Both the position numbers and the translations under genes were made by a program. A stretch of 64,000 bases of DNA. It comes from Leptospira stimsonii (GTDB lineage: Bacteria > Spirochaetota > Leptospiria > Leptospirales > Leptospiraceae). Each line of letters opens with the position of its first letter. Position 1 is the stretch's first letter. The notes beneath the pieces are model-generated. The model saw only the letters and a list, made by a program, of their open reading frames with translations, ran no database searches and was not told the DNA's origin. The stretch covers positions 559,594 through 623,593 of the forward strand of contig NZ_QHCT01000003.1 of NCBI RefSeq assembly GCF_003545885.1, written 5' to 3'. Positions 1-13,214 of the stretch are shown one piece after another.

Positions 1-77
1 TTTTCTTTTCAATCGGATCGGACTTTTTTTCTCTTTTCACGATCTCGTTTCCCGTATCTTCTGTCTGATCATAAGAA

Positions 78-779
78 ATGACAAACCCAATTCTCACTCA
101 ATCTAACGATTCTCGGATCCGCATTTCTCTTCTTAAAAAATCCTATCAAAGCGGAAAACTCCAAACTCCCGTTCTGAAGGGAGTCAATCTGGATATACCC
201 AGCGAATCCGTGATCACTCTGATGGGACCTTCCGGTTCGGGTAAATCAACTTTTTTGAATATTCTTTCCGGTATCGACACACCCGATTCCGGAGAAATTT
301 TCGTAAACGGTCATCCGCTTCATTCCATGAACGAGACCGAACTCACGAAATATCGTAGGGAACAAACCGGGATCATATTTCAATTCTTTCATCTTCTTCC
401 TTATTTGAGCGCTCTCGAGAACGTCGCCGTTCCTCTCTACATTTCCGGCATCGGAAAAAAAGAAGCACAAAAAAAAGCGAAAGAGGCTTTGGAAAAAGTC
501 GGACTCGAAGCGAGAATTTCGCATAAGCCGGACGAACTCTCCGGAGGGGAACAACAAAGAGTCGCGATCGCAAGAGCCGTTTGTAAAAGTCCGTCTTTGA
601 TTCTCGCCGACGAACCTACCGGAAATTTAGATACGAAGAATGCCGAAAACGTAATCCGCTTATTGATGGATCTGCAGAAAAAACAAAAATTCACGCTTCT
701 CATCGTAACTCACGATCAAAATCTGGGTTCCCTCGGAGAATTCAAACTCAAGATGGCGGACGGGGTCTTGGTTTCTTAG
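78..779 (+). CDS. ABC transporter ATP-binding protein (LolD/MacB type)
   Basis: This 233-residue ATPase powers the membrane permease that follows it 5 bases downstream. It shows Walker A (GPSGSGKST, about residue 51), a Q-loop ([10 protein letters not shown]), the ABC signature [14 protein letters not shown] and Walker B ([12 protein letters not shown]), ending in the H-loop (VTHD). The GNLDT after Walker B and the FQFF Q-loop are typical of the LolD/MacB/FtsE group, which drives mechanotransmission rather than classical substrate import. Starting ATG at 78 gives a normal family length. The exact cargo (lipoprotein, peptide or lipid) cannot be read from the sequence. Confidence 0.93.
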   Translation: MTNPILTQSNDSRIRISLLKKSYQSGKLQTPVLKGVNLDIPSESVITLMGPSGSGKSTFLNILSGIDTPDSGEIFVNGHPLHSMNETELTKYRREQTGIIFQFFHLLPYLSALENVAVPLYISGIGKKEAQKKAKEALEKVGLEARISHKPDELSGGEQQRVAIARAVCKSPSLILADEPTGNLDTKNAENVIRLLMDLQKKQKFTLLIVTHDQNLGSLGEFKLKMADGVLVS

Positions 780-784
780 AGTCA

Positions 785-3274
785 ATGTCTTCACGAATCT
801 ACTTCCTGTTCTTGTTCGAATACTTTCGAAGTCATAAGTTGGCCGCTTTTTTCGCGTTAGTCGGCATCGCGCTCGGAGTCGGTCTTTTTGTCTCCACGAC
901 CGCGAACGGTATGAAAGCGGAAAAAAGTCTCACAGACTTTGCGATGGGCTATTTCCAAGGCGACTATAAGATCAAGATCACTTCCTCCCAAGGAGAACAA
1001 AATCTTCCTTCGAATTTGATTCGGGATCTTTCCTCGGATCAAGAACTGGGATGGATCGTAAAGATCGTTCCTCGTTTCCAAAAAGAAGTCATCTTAGAAG
1101 ACGGAATCCGAGCCGTATTTTTAGGTTTGGACTTCTTGAAGGAAAACGACGGATGGCAAGGTTCGAAAGCCTTTGCGGCTCCGAACAACGCGGAAAACTT
1201 TGAATCGATTTACATCAGTCGAAGTTTATTTGAAAGGCTCGGTAAATCGGAAACAAAACTTCGCTCCCAATCCAAGACCTTCTTCTTAAATCATCTGAAA
1301 CCGTTCGATAGCGACGGGGGTAATATTCTCCTTGAGGAAATTGAATCCGCTATGGAACGATTCGAGACAAACGGAAACGTTAGTTTTCTTTTGATCCAGC
1401 CGAGGACGTTCCATTCTTCCCAAAAACAAATCCTTGAGAAGAAGTTGGGGAATCTTTATCGAGTGGAGACGATAGACGATATCCGCGAGAAATCAGGAAA
1501 CGCACTTCGATCCTTTCAACTCAATCTTCTCGTGATCTCCTTTATTTCCCTCATCATCGCTTTTTTTATGGTATCGAATACGATGTCGGGTTTGTATATC
1601 GCTCGAGAGAAAGAACTCGGAATTCTAAAAACGATGGGCTTAAGCGCGGGTCACACGTTTCTTCTATTCGTATCGCAGGCAGTACTTCTGGGATTTGTGG
1701 GAAGTATTTTGGGTTTGGGGCTTGGATTCTTTTTTTCAAGATTGGATTTTTTTAGTCCGGAAGCCGCGTCCTCAGATCTTTCTTACGTCAAGACCTATCG
1801 ATCGATTCCTTCTACGATTTGGATTTTGGGATTGAGCATTGGAATCTTCGGTTCTTTTTTATCCGCCGCCTTTCCCTCCTTGCGTGCCGGAAAAATTTCT
1901 CCGGTGACAATCCTCCGAGAATCCTCTTCCGGAAACAACCGAGTGCCGGAAAAAAAACTTCTTACCTTTGGAATTTTTCTTTTGGTCGTATTTATCGGAA
2001 TCGCATTCATTCCTCTTCGTTGGAGATTCCCGATCACGGGTCTTTTGGGAATCGGCGGAATCGTAATCGGTGTCACGCTTTGTTTTCCTTGGATCTTTCG
2101 GACGATCACGACTTTTTTCTTTCGCATCATGGAGGGTTCTGATCGATCCTTTGTCTTTATGAGGGTCGGCATGGAAGAAACAAAAAATCAGCCTCTTCGA
2201 AACACGCTGACTTCGGCGACTTTGATGCTCGCGACTTCCCTCGTCGTTTGTCTTTCCATTCTGACGGACAGTTACCGAAGATCTCTCAACGACTGGGTGG
2301 ATTCCGAATTTCCAGCCGAACTTACAGTCATCAACACGGAGAATCTCGCCGCCGGAATCCACGGAGGAGTTCCGATTTCGTTGTTAAACGAACTGGCAAA
2401 ACTTCCCGAAGTAAAATCTCTCGACGGTTTTTGCGTAAATACGAGAATTGAAACGGATCGAGGGAACTTTACGATTCATGCATATACTTTTTCCACTTAC
2501 GATCATACGGATTCCGCCGAGAAATTGGCAACAAAGGAGAATGAAATTCTAATTTCTTCAAACATGGCCTATCTGCAAAACTTTCAAATCGGAGATCCTT
2601 TGCTTCTTTCCACAAAATTCGGAAAGCAGGAATTTCGGATTCGCGGAATCAAAGAACATTTTTTTTCCGAACGTGGAACGATCATGATGGATATCAAAAA
2701 TTACGATCGTTTTTTCGGACTGAGCGGATACAACTCGATCAAAATTTTTCTAAAAGAACCTGAGAAAGAAAAAGAATCTGCGACTGCGATTTCAAAAATA
2801 ATAACGCAATATCCTTCTTTGAAATTGTTGAATTCAAAGGAACTGAGAGAGATCTATACGGAGGGAGTAGATAAAGTGTTTGGCGTTCTCAATACTCTCA
2901 AAGCGACCGCGTTTCTCATTGCTATGATATCCTTGGTTTCCTCTCTTCTTCATAACCTGATCTCCAAAAAAATGACGTTAGGGATTCTTAAATACTTGGG
3001 AGCGGATCACAAACAACTCGGTAAAATTCTTTTGACCGAGAGCGTTTTTCTCACGGTCCTTTCGACCTGTTTCGGCATTCTTCTTGCGTTTCTTTTATCC
3101 CCGATCGTTCTCTACGTGATCAACAAAAACGCCTTCGGATGGACCCTCACATTCACCGTAACTCCGGAGGTCTCCGTCTTCTTCCTTGTTCTTTCCCCGA
3201 TCCTCGGAATTCTTTCGGCCTTGGTTCCGTTGTATACTCTGCGAAAACTCGGATTTCGAATCAGTCAAGAATGA
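785..3274 (+). CDS. FtsX-family ABC transporter permease, large (two-module) form
   Basis: This 829-residue inner-membrane permease pairs with the ATPase ending 5 bases upstream. One N-terminal membrane segment (about residues 18-38) is followed by a periplasmic domain. A first FtsX core of three helices lies around 245-375, with the typical [14 protein letters not shown] coupling motif. More helices sit near 395-440, then comes a second periplasmic domain, and a second FtsX core lies near 705-815 with a matching [13 protein letters not shown] motif. The duplicated FtsX layout resembles large permeases that act alone with a LolD-like ATPase in lipoprotein or lipid export. The substrate is not determinable. 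Confidence 0.9.
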   Translation: MSSRIYFLFLFEYFRSHKLAAFFALVGIALGVGLFVSTTANGMKAEKSLTDFAMGYFQGDYKIKITSSQGEQNLPSNLIRDLSSDQELGWIVKIVPRFQKEVILEDGIRAVFLGLDFLKENDGWQGSKAFAAPNNAENFESIYISRSLFERLGKSETKLRSQSKTFFLNHLKPFDSDGGNILLEEIESAMERFETNGNVSFLLIQPRTFHSSQKQILEKKLGNLYRVETIDDIREKSGNALRSFQLNLLVISFISLIIAFFMVSNTMSGLYIAREKELGILKTMGLSAGHTFLLFVSQAVLLGFVGSILGLGLGFFFSRLDFFSPEAASSDLSYVKTYRSIPSTIWILGLSIGIFGSFLSAAFPSLRAGKISPVTILRESSSGNNRVPEKKLLTFGIFLLVVFIGIAFIPLRWRFPITGLLGIGGIVIGVTLCFPWIFRTITTFFFRIMEGSDRSFVFMRVGMEETKNQPLRNTLTSATLMLATSLVVCLSILTDSYRRSLNDWVDSEFPAELTVINTENLAAGIHGGVPISLLNELAKLPEVKSLDGFCVNTRIETDRGNFTIHAYTFSTYDHTDSAEKLATKENEILISSNMAYLQNFQIGDPLLLSTKFGKQEFRIRGIKEHFFSERGTIMMDIKNYDRFFGLSGYNSIKIFLKEPEKEKESATAISKIITQYPSLKLLNSKELREIYTEGVDKVFGVLNTLKATAFLIAMISLVSSLLHNLISKKMTLGILKYLGADHKQLGKILLTESVFLTVLSTCFGILLAFLLSPIVLYVINKNAFGWTLTFTVTPEVSVFFLVLSPILGILSALVPLYTLRKLGFRISQE

Positions 3275-3354
3275 TTTCAACCGAACGACTTGGAAACTCT
3301 TGTGAAAACCAACTTGATCGTAGAAGAACTTTCGATTAGGATGTTCCCACCGTT

Positions 3355-4284
<930 letters not shown>

Positions 4285-4295
4285 GAAAATTCACA

Positions 4296-5003
4296 TTAGA
4301 AAAGCTTTAAGTAAATCGCACACTGGGCGATCAAAAGCGCGCCTAAAAGAAAAACCCAACGCCGTTTTGCGGAAAACGCCATCTTGATTTTATCCTCCGG
4401 ATAATAGATCGCCACAAGAAGTGCGTTCACGTTACCAACGAGATAAAAAGATTCGATCTTGATTCCGAAGGGTTTATAAAACGAACCTGCGAGAACGGCA
4501 AAAGAAGGGATAAAATACAAAAGGGTTTTGGGTTGAAAAAAGCCACCCTTGTTTTCGGTTCGAATCGTTTTTTTTCCGGTGTATTTTTCTATCTCCGCTT
4601 GAAACAAGTCAGGCTCCAGAATGTTGAGAACGGGGATCTGATCCTCTTTTGTAGAAATCAAAAAACGATCATAAGAACGAAACACATCCCTTTCGATCGA
4701 TACGACCGACTTGAGTTTTGTTTCCAGGGATTGTCCTTTGGAATTGAAGAGGGTCAATGAATTCGGACTCAACTGGATCTTCGCGCCTTCCAAAACCCGA
4801 AGTTGTCTTGAAAAATTTCTATAAAGAAGGAAAGCGAGAAATATCGAAAGAAGACCGAAAATTCTCACGAAGTCCGTTCTTCCCTCTTCCGGAACCTTTA
4901 GAAAGTTCCACGCCAAAAAGGAAAGATACAAAAGAATCACGGCAAAAGAACGAAGAAGAAGATTTCTGCGAAATCTCGGGGAATCATATAAGAATTCACG
5001 CAT
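4296..5003 (-). CDS. Hypothetical membrane protein
   Basis: This 235-residue protein has two hydrophobic helices near the N-terminus (about 15-33 and 47-62), a soluble segment of roughly 80 residues, and two or three helices near the C-terminus (about 155-172, 178-196, 216-234). The layout suggests a membrane-anchored protein of PH-like or DUF type, but I recognise no motif. Its start overlaps the end of pyrE by 8 bases, so translation is likely coupled to pyrE. It converges with the hypothetical gene ending at 4284. Confidence 0.78.
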   Translation of the reverse strand: MREFLYDSPRFRRNLLLRSFAVILLYLSFLAWNFLKVPEEGRTDFVRIFGLLSIFLAFLLYRNFSRQLRVLEGAKIQLSPNSLTLFNSKGQSLETKLKSVVSIERDVFRSYDRFLISTKEDQIPVLNILEPDLFQAEIEKYTGKKTIRTENKGGFFQPKTLLYFIPSFAVLAGSFYKPFGIKIESFYLVGNVNALLVAIYYPEDKIKMAFSAKRRWVFLLGALLIAQCAIYLKLF

Positions 5004-5559
5004 GTTCTAAATTACCAAAATCAGATTTTTTGAATATGGGAAAAATCTGAACTCCTTCGGCGAGGATCGCCTCCATCCCGCCTTCCTGACGATCGAGGAT
5101 ACAAATGCCTTGGGTGACTTCGATTCCTGCGTCCCTTAGACTTCGGATCGCTTGGATCGTGGAACCTCCGGTTGTAATCACGTCGTCCACGACGACGCAG
5201 GACTTGATCGTGTGCACCGCGCCTTCGACCAGCTTTTTGGTCCCGTGTTCTTTGGAGGTTTTGCGGATGATCAACGGATAGACGTTTTTATTTTGTTTTC
5301 TAAATTCAAGACTGATTCCGTAACAGATCGGATCGGCTCCCATGGTAAGTCCGCCAAAGGCTTCCGGTTTTGTGATCCCCACCTGTGGAAGGTGTTCGTC
5401 AACGATGAATTTGCAGAGAAGTTCCAGACGATCCGGAACCAGAGTGATTTCCTTACAGTTAAAATAGTGCCTGGATAGTTTTCCGGAAGCGAGAGTAAAG
5501 GGTTGTTCGGAATAACGATACGCGTGATGGCGAATGAGGTCCAAAAGATCTTGTTTCAT
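4996..5559 (-). CDS. pyrE: Orotate phosphoribosyltransferase
   Basis: PyrE converts orotate and PRPP to orotidine 5'-phosphate in pyrimidine synthesis. The 187-residue length fits the family. The PRPP-binding loop VVVDDVITTGGST is clear at about residues 121-133, and a second conserved patch (VYPLIIRKTSKEHGTKK) corresponds to the catalytic loop with its Lys residues. The gene runs leftward, divergent from nadE with about 110 bases between them, and is followed by an overlapping membrane-protein gene. Confidence 0.95.
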   Translation of the reverse strand: MKQDLLDLIRHHAYRYSEQPFTLASGKLSRHYFNCKEITLVPDRLELLCKFIVDEHLPQVGITKPEAFGGLTMGADPICYGISLEFRKQNKNVYPLIIRKTSKEHGTKKLVEGAVHTIKSCVVVDDVITTGGSTIQAIRSLRDAGIEVTQGICILDRQEGGMEAILAEGVQIFPIFKKSDFGNLEHA

Positions 5560-5673
5560 AAAGAGTTCTCGTTCTTTTTTATAAATATTTTTAACCAGAA
5601 TCCGAAATAGAAAGAATCTGGAAAACCGGAAAAAACACTTTCAAAAGGAGTTCGAACCTGAATTCTGTAAATC

Positions 5674-7608
<1,935 letters not shown>

Positions 7609-7610
7609 GA

Positions 7611-7922
7611 TCAAACCACTCTTAGATCGGTAGGTTTGATTCTATCGTATTCTTTTCCTTTGATTCGTACGAGTTCTTCGAGATAGAAATCCATCCGGTA
7701 GTTGAGTGAGAAATCCGGAGTCATCTTAAAATACTTTGCAAGCCGGAGCGCCCGATCCGGCGTGATCGATTTTTTGCGATAGATGATCTGAGAGATGAGA
7801 CTTTCGGAAACTCCAATGTCTTTGGATAAACGATCTGCGGACAAGGACATCGGTTCTAAAAAATCAAACTTCAATACTTCTCCTGGATGCGGATCGGATT
7901 CTCTTCTGTTTTTTATTTTCAT
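7611..7922 (-). CDS. higA: HigA-type antitoxin (HTH, addiction-module antidote)
   Basis: I place the start at the ATG at 7922, giving 103 residues that begin MKIKNRRES and show the family motif HPGEVL at the start of the domain. A GTG at 8051 would also be open, but the extra sequence is higB debris in a wrong frame. The helix-turn-helix (LSKDIGVSESLISQIIYRKKSITPDRALRLAKYF) is intact, so DNA binding should be retained. HigA normally neutralises HigB and represses the higBA operon. Here the toxin gene upstream is broken, leaving a lone antitoxin or repressor. Confidence 0.9.
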   Translation of the reverse strand: MKIKNRRESDPHPGEVLKFDFLEPMSLSADRLSKDIGVSESLISQIIYRKKSITPDRALRLAKYFKMTPDFSLNYRMDFYLEELVRIKGKEYDRIKPTDLRVV

Positions 7923-7930
7923 GACGTAAA

Positions 7931-7942
7931 CCTCGTACGAGG
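7931..7942. promoter_or_regulatory. Perfect 12-bp palindrome, candidate HigA operator
   Basis: CCTCGTACGAGG is a perfect inverted repeat 8 bases upstream of the higA ATG, between higA and the higB remnant. HigA proteins bind palindromes near their own promoter, so this is a reasonable candidate operator, though only position and symmetry support it. Confidence 0.45.
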
Positions 7943-7986
7943 CACTATTTACCAAATTCTTCGCGAAAAAAAAACGAATCAAAAAG

Positions 7987-8235
7987 TCAGTGATAAGACG
8001 ATCTGAACTTCGTGCGGCCCCTTGTCTTTCCGGAGAAAACAAATTCTCCACTGATCTTTGAATCGAATGGAGTATTTTCCTTTTCGATCTCCTTTCAAAA
8101 CTTCCAGTCGATTTCCGGGTGACTTTTTAAATCCAAGAAAATCTTTGCAGAGTCGAGAAAACGAAGTTTTCTTCCGGCGACGTCTTCAAAGGCGCGATAT
8201 TCTTTCGGAGACGATCCGTCGGGGACGGATTAGCC
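7987..8235 (-). pseudogene. higB: Decayed HigB (RelE-fold) toxin
   Basis: Leftward reading recovers a HigB-like protein only by changing frame several times. One frame gives RKLRFLDSA and LDLKS. A second gives PGNRLEVLKGDRKGKYSIRF and KDQWRICF, which is the diagnostic HigB core. A third gives KGPHEVQIV. Restoring two bases after that last stretch would give the classic IVDYH ending, with a stop at 7987-7989. I therefore infer a lost base near 8120, a gained base near 8035 and a 2-base loss near 7996, with at least one more lesion in the N-terminus. The 5' limit is approximate. The toxin cannot be made intact. Confidence 0.82.
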
Positions 8236-8388
8236 TATCTCCGAAAGATTGAATCCTCTTTCTTTACGCGAAGCAAGGCAAAACATATGGAATCCGTTTT
8301 TTCTTCCGAATGAACCGGAAAAAATGGTTCATTAGAAAAATAGAATGTTTTTTAGACAGAATATTTCTTTTGTAAAAATAGTTGAAAT

Positions 8389-8403
8389 CGGACTTCAAGT
8401 CCG
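8389..8403. other. Small hairpin between higBA remnant and the 8508 gene
   Basis: CGGACTTCAAGTCCG is a 7-bp stem with a single-base centre, downstream of the leftward gene ending at 8508. No T-run follows on either strand, so it is not a textbook terminator. A near-identical hairpin occurs at 56404-56420 downstream of another gene. Confidence 0.4.
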
Positions 8404-8507
8404 GAGGAGATAAAAATGTAGAGCGATGTTTTGATTTTTGAAATGGAGGAAACAATCCAACATCGGCAGAGAATCAAAGACCGACGTTGGATTCAACGAT
8501 TTGCTTT

Positions 8508-9209
<702 letters not shown>

Positions 9210-9330
9210 GGGTTGTTCTCCGGAAGAATTCAGGAAATTTTGATTGTAAGACCGCTGTTCTAGGAAATTCTATCCTGGAAGCGGATCCTTTTCAAATTTT
9301 TAAGAATTTGCATCCGAAGCAAGATAAAAA

Positions 9331-10071
9331 ATGTCTTCTAAAACACTGCATCCAGCGATTCTTTCCACCCTCTTAGCGACGTTTCTTTTTTTCGGATGTG
9401 GTCAGAATACCGAGACGGCCCAATCCCCTTTTGTTTTTATTTCTCCCGTGGGAGTTCCACAGTTTTTGAGCGTTCTCGCAGTGAACGAGGGAATCACGGA
9501 CAAGGCGGTCAAGGATACGGATTTCGTTTCCGAACCGAATAGCTACAAACCAGAATACCTGATCCGCTATTACATTACGAATGGGGAACCTCAGTTCGTA
9601 GGTTATAATCTTTATATCACGACCGCGGCCCCTTCCGTAGCGGAAACCTTAGCCGGTGGAAACATCTATCTTGAAAACGGAGTTCAGCCTTCTTTTCCAC
9701 ACCTCGCGTCAGAGGCTTCCACAAGTTCTACAAGACTACAAACCCATCGTGTTCTTAACCAAGTTCCTCCACCGGGAGTGTTTCCGTTCATCAAATGCGA
9801 AATTTATACGTTCACGTTGAGAGCTCTTTTGAACAACGGAATCTTTTCCAATCCTTCGACCGCCGTTCGTATGTGCTCTTCTTCCCGTCCTTATCTTTGC
9901 CCCGTGGGATCGAGTTGTAATCCTTCGGAATGCAATACTGCCTCTTGTAGCACTACGGTAAAACAAAACTGTCCCGTGGGAACTCTCTGCAATCCTTGTC
10001 TGATCGCCGGCGCAGAAGAAACTGGATGTGCTTGCCCATCCGGCGTTTCTCCTCCCGGCTGTAATCTATGA
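9331..10071 (+). CDS. Putative lipoprotein with cysteine-rich C-terminus
   Basis: The 246-residue product starts with a lipoprotein signal: a hydrophobic stretch ending FLFFGC, so Cys23 is the likely lipidation site. The middle (about 60-185) could form a beta-sandwich of fibronectin type. The last 55 residues hold about a dozen cysteines in repeated CPVGxxCNP-like units. The stop overlaps the start of rsmI by 4 bases (ATGA), implying translational coupling. The function is unknown. It probably sits in the outer or inner membrane facing the periplasm or surface. Confidence 0.85.
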   Translation: MSSKTLHPAILSTLLATFLFFGCGQNTETAQSPFVFISPVGVPQFLSVLAVNEGITDKAVKDTDFVSEPNSYKPEYLIRYYITNGEPQFVGYNLYITTAAPSVAETLAGGNIYLENGVQPSFPHLASEASTSSTRLQTHRVLNQVPPPGVFPFIKCEIYTFTLRALLNNGIFSNPSTAVRMCSSSRPYLCPVGSSCNPSECNTASCSTTVKQNCPVGTLCNPCLIAGAEETGCACPSGVSPPGCNL

Positions 10072-10835
10072 GTGTAGAGGAAGAATTCGAAGAACCTTCC
10101 TCGGAAGAAATTCCACTCCAACCGGGAACGCTCTACGTCGTTTCCACGCCGATCGGGAACTTGGAAGACCTCACTTTTCGAGCCCTTCGCATTCTTAAGA
10201 ATACGAATCGAATTCTCTGTGAGAACGCGGGACATTCCCGAAGACTTCTGAAACACTACGGGATCGATAGGCCGGCTTCCACGCTTTATAAGGATCAGTC
10301 TGCGGTTCCTTACGCAGGACTTCTGGAAGAATTGAGAGAAGGAAAGAATTTTGCTCTGATTTCGGACGCCGGAGCGCCCGGGGTTTCCGATCCGGGTTCT
10401 CATCTCGTAAGAATGGTGCGGGAAGCGGGACTCAAAGTCACACCGGTTCCCGGAGCGAGCGCCCTGACAGCGTTACTCTCCATCTCCGGTTGGCAGGCGA
10501 ACCCGTTTTTGTTTCTGGGATTTGTGTCCGAGAAAAAAGGAAAAAAAAGGAATCAACTGGGAGAATGGAAAGAGTTCGAAGGATTGATTATGATCTTCGA
10601 ATCGGTGCATCGAATCGGCGATACAATTGACGCAGTAAAAGAAATTTTTCCAGATGGGGAATTCCTGATCGGGCGGGAAATGACCAAAATTCACGAAGAA
10701 ATTCTTCATTATTCTCCCCATTCCGAAGGAAAACTCAAGGAATTTGCCCGAAAGGGTGAATTTGTGGTTTTAATCAATACGAATCGGAAAAAAATGCTTA
10801 AAGGCTCTCTTGGATCGGCCGATAGAATTCAGTAG
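10068..10835 (+). CDS. rsmI: 16S rRNA (cytidine-1402-2'-O)-methyltransferase
   Basis: RsmI methylates the ribose of C1402 in the 16S rRNA decoding centre with S-adenosylmethionine. The 255-residue protein has the tetrapyrrole-methylase fold signatures: LYVVSTPIGNLEDLT (about 23-37), LCENAGHSRRLL (family norm is AEDTR), SDAGAPGVSDPG (about 105-116) and PVPGASALTALLS (about 131-143). It overlaps the upstream lipoprotein gene by 4 bases and is followed by flgM after 12 bases, so the three genes are probably one transcript. Confidence 0.93.
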   Translation: MSVEEEFEEPSSEEIPLQPGTLYVVSTPIGNLEDLTFRALRILKNTNRILCENAGHSRRLLKHYGIDRPASTLYKDQSAVPYAGLLEELREGKNFALISDAGAPGVSDPGSHLVRMVREAGLKVTPVPGASALTALLSISGWQANPFLFLGFVSEKKGKKRNQLGEWKEFEGLIMIFESVHRIGDTIDAVKEIFPDGEFLIGREMTKIHEEILHYSPHSEGKLKEFARKGEFVVLINTNRKKMLKGSLGSADRIQ

Positions 10836-10842
10836 AGGTAAG

Positions 10843-11171
<329 letters not shown>

Positions 11172-11253
11172 TAACGTTACGGAAGACTGATTTTTACCTC
11201 TATTTAAATTAGAACGATTCCGAGTCACTAGGTTACTCTGGGGGACGACGACG

Positions 11254-12420
11254 ATGCCGATACTCCCCGATTGGGTTAATTACACATTTCCACCAAAAAT
11301 CCACTTTGAAGCAGACTGCGGTTACAAAGTGGGCAACTTCGTAAAAAACATTGGGACGAGAACCGTCATTTTTTCCACTCAACAAGAGCTGGAAAATATG
11401 GACGAACTTTCCATCATCAAGACCAGTTTAGAAAAACATATCGACGGAGTGATTCTCTACGACGATATCGTAAAACAACCCACGCTGGAAGAATTGGATA
11501 CGGCCGCATACTTTGCGAAGATTGCGAACGCAGATTGTATCATAGGTTACGGCTCTTACGAATCCATAAGTATGGCGAAAATCATCGCCCTTCTAATTAC
11601 TAACGACATCTTCGCCGAAGAGATGTTAAACGATAAGAAATCGAAATTAAGAAAACCCCTTCCTCTCATTTTGATTCCGACTCATCCAGTTTTCGGTTTG
11701 GAATGTTCTCCGATTTCAACGGTTCTTTTGGGAGAAGATAAGATTATCAGATATTTCTCCCACGAACTTCTTTTTCCGGAACTGATCATCGCTGACCCTA
11801 AAATTTCCTCCTTTATGAGCTCTTCCGATATTTCGAAAGTTGGAGTGGGAATTTTGGCCGCCGCGGTGGACACGATTCTTTCCAAATTTTCCACCGAGTT
11901 GACGATTTCTTCTGCGCTGAGAGCGATCGAACTTCTCCAGAAAAACCTGATACCTTCGATCAGAGACCCGAAGAATATAACCTACAAAAACGGTCTTTAT
12001 GCGGCGAGTCTTTTGACCGGGATCGCGCAGTCTTCCAGCTCCTTAGGACTCTGCTTTGCTCTTTCATTAGCAAGTTCGAATATTACAAATTTAGATATCT
12101 TCCAATCCATGTCCATCCTCCTTCCCCACGTGATGGAATACAACCTGACTTCCTCAGCGGGTAAATACGTGATGATCGCAAGGGCCTTAGACGAAGACAT
12201 CACGAACATTTCCGTGATCGAAGCCGCTATCAAAGCCGTAGAAGGAATTCGGAAGATTTTTATAGAACTCAAAATTCCCCAGAGATTGTCCGAATACGAA
12301 GTGAGAAAGATGGACCTTCCTTTGATCGCAAACATCGCGGCTTCGTTTCCCTTTTTGGATTCTCTTCCAAGAGAACTTCCGAAAAACGAAATCGAGACAA
12401 TTTTGGTCGCGGCGTTCTAA
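11254..12420 (+). CDS. Iron-containing alcohol dehydrogenase family protein, probable pseudoenzyme
   Basis: The 388-residue length and overall order fit the Fe-ADH/dehydroquinate-synthase-like fold: a nucleotide-binding GYGSYES in place of GGGS, then VDTILSKF, then LLPHVMEYN. Set against a typical member such as FucO, three of four metal ligands look lost. The DxxxH pair reads D-TIL-S, the VHGMAHPLG segment reads AQSSSSLG, and the PHGxANA segment reads DIFQSMS. Only the Asp seems kept. It follows flgM by about 80 bases with its own GGGGGA ribosome-binding site. I infer a binding or structural role rather than dehydrogenase activity. Confidence 0.82.
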   Translation: MPILPDWVNYTFPPKIHFEADCGYKVGNFVKNIGTRTVIFSTQQELENMDELSIIKTSLEKHIDGVILYDDIVKQPTLEELDTAAYFAKIANADCIIGYGSYESISMAKIIALLITNDIFAEEMLNDKKSKLRKPLPLILIPTHPVFGLECSPISTVLLGEDKIIRYFSHELLFPELIIADPKISSFMSSSDISKVGVGILAAAVDTILSKFSTELTISSALRAIELLQKNLIPSIRDPKNITYKNGLYAASLLTGIAQSSSSLGLCFALSLASSNITNLDIFQSMSILLPHVMEYNLTSSAGKYVMIARALDEDITNISVIEAAIKAVEGIRKIFIELKIPQRLSEYEVRKMDLPLIANIAASFPFLDSLPRELPKNEIETILVAAF

Positions 12421-12891
12421 GAATTCATTTTTAAAAAAGGTTTGAATCGACCCTCGAGAAACTTTTTTTCCGGAGAATCTTTTGTCTTCCGAGGTTTGTC
12501 GGAGTTCCTACAAAGGGAATTTTACTTGCGAAATTAGAATTTTGTGATATAGGAAAGTCTCCCGAGTTTTTTTCCGCCCCCCACCCCTCCACCCAAATTT
12601 TGGGTGGGGCACGAAACTGTCACGGAAGAGCGTCGGAGTTCCTACAAAATTCTCCTTGAGATTCAAGTCTGCCTTCAAATCAGGAAATGACCCGACCAGG
12701 ATCGCGGATTGGCTTTCACGGTAAAAACGGTCGAAGTTACGACTTTGATTCCGACAAAAAAAATCCCAAAAAACGCCACGAGGATTCGTCTTCAAGAACC
12801 GTCTTAGAACGGAAGGGAAAAGGAAAAGGCGGCCTCAAACCGGAAAAAAACATTTGAATCTGCCTCTCTTCCTCTAAAACTTGGAGACAGA
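12421..12891. other. Intergenic region with dispersed repeat copy A
   Basis: Between the Fe-ADH homologue and bactofilin there is no convincing gene. The open frame on the minus strand (12508-12795) lies largely inside the repeat and has no family resemblance. Most of the region is repeat copy A plus an unassigned 240-base stretch leading to the bactofilin start. Confidence 0.7.
12498..12650 (+). repeat. Dispersed hairpin repeat, copy A
   Basis: The unit starts GTCGGAGTTCCTACAAA and that string returns at 12632, so one 134-bp unit is bracketed by direct repeats of its own edge. Inside are TTTGTGATATAGGAAAGTCTC, a CCGC run and a hairpin CCACCCAAA/TTTGGGTGG at 12589-12607. The same order of elements is found near 19.0, 22.4, 35.8-36.2 and 47.9-48.2 kb. 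Confidence 0.85.
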
Positions 12892-13212
12892 ATGAGCGAC
12901 GAACACATCGATACAATCATCGGAGACGATATCCAATTCAGAGGAAAATTGAAATTCAGCAATTCCCTGAAAATCAAAGGCAACTTCAAAGGAACGATCG
13001 AAACGACCGGAAGGCTCGTGGTCGGAGACACGGGAGAAGTGGAAGCCGACATTCAGACCGGAACCCTCGAAGTAGAAGGCGCATTGAAAGGAAACGTTTC
13101 CGCAAATGAAAAGGTTTCCATTCGCAAAACCGGCAAAGTGATCGGAGACGTTCGCACGCCTGATTTAGAAATAGAATCCGGAGCAAAATTTAGCGGCAAC
13201 AGCGCAATGTAA
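12892..13212 (+). CDS. Bactofilin
   Basis: Bactofilins polymerise into nucleotide-free filaments that scaffold cell-shape and wall machinery. The 106-residue protein shows the repeating beta-helix pattern (IIGDDIQFRGKL, LKIKGNFKGTIET, LVVGDTGEVEADI, LEVEGALKGNVSA, VSIRKTGKVIGDV, LEIESGAKFSGN), one rung about every 17-18 residues. An ATG at 12892 follows GGAGACAG. recJ begins 2 bases after its stop. The M23 peptidase gene at 16735 is a plausible functional partner, as bactofilin genes often lie near such peptidases. Confidence 0.93.
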   Translation: MSDEHIDTIIGDDIQFRGKLKFSNSLKIKGNFKGTIETTGRLVVGDTGEVEADIQTGTLEVEGALKGNVSANEKVSIRKTGKVIGDVRTPDLEIESGAKFSGNSAM

Positions 13213-13214
13213 GA

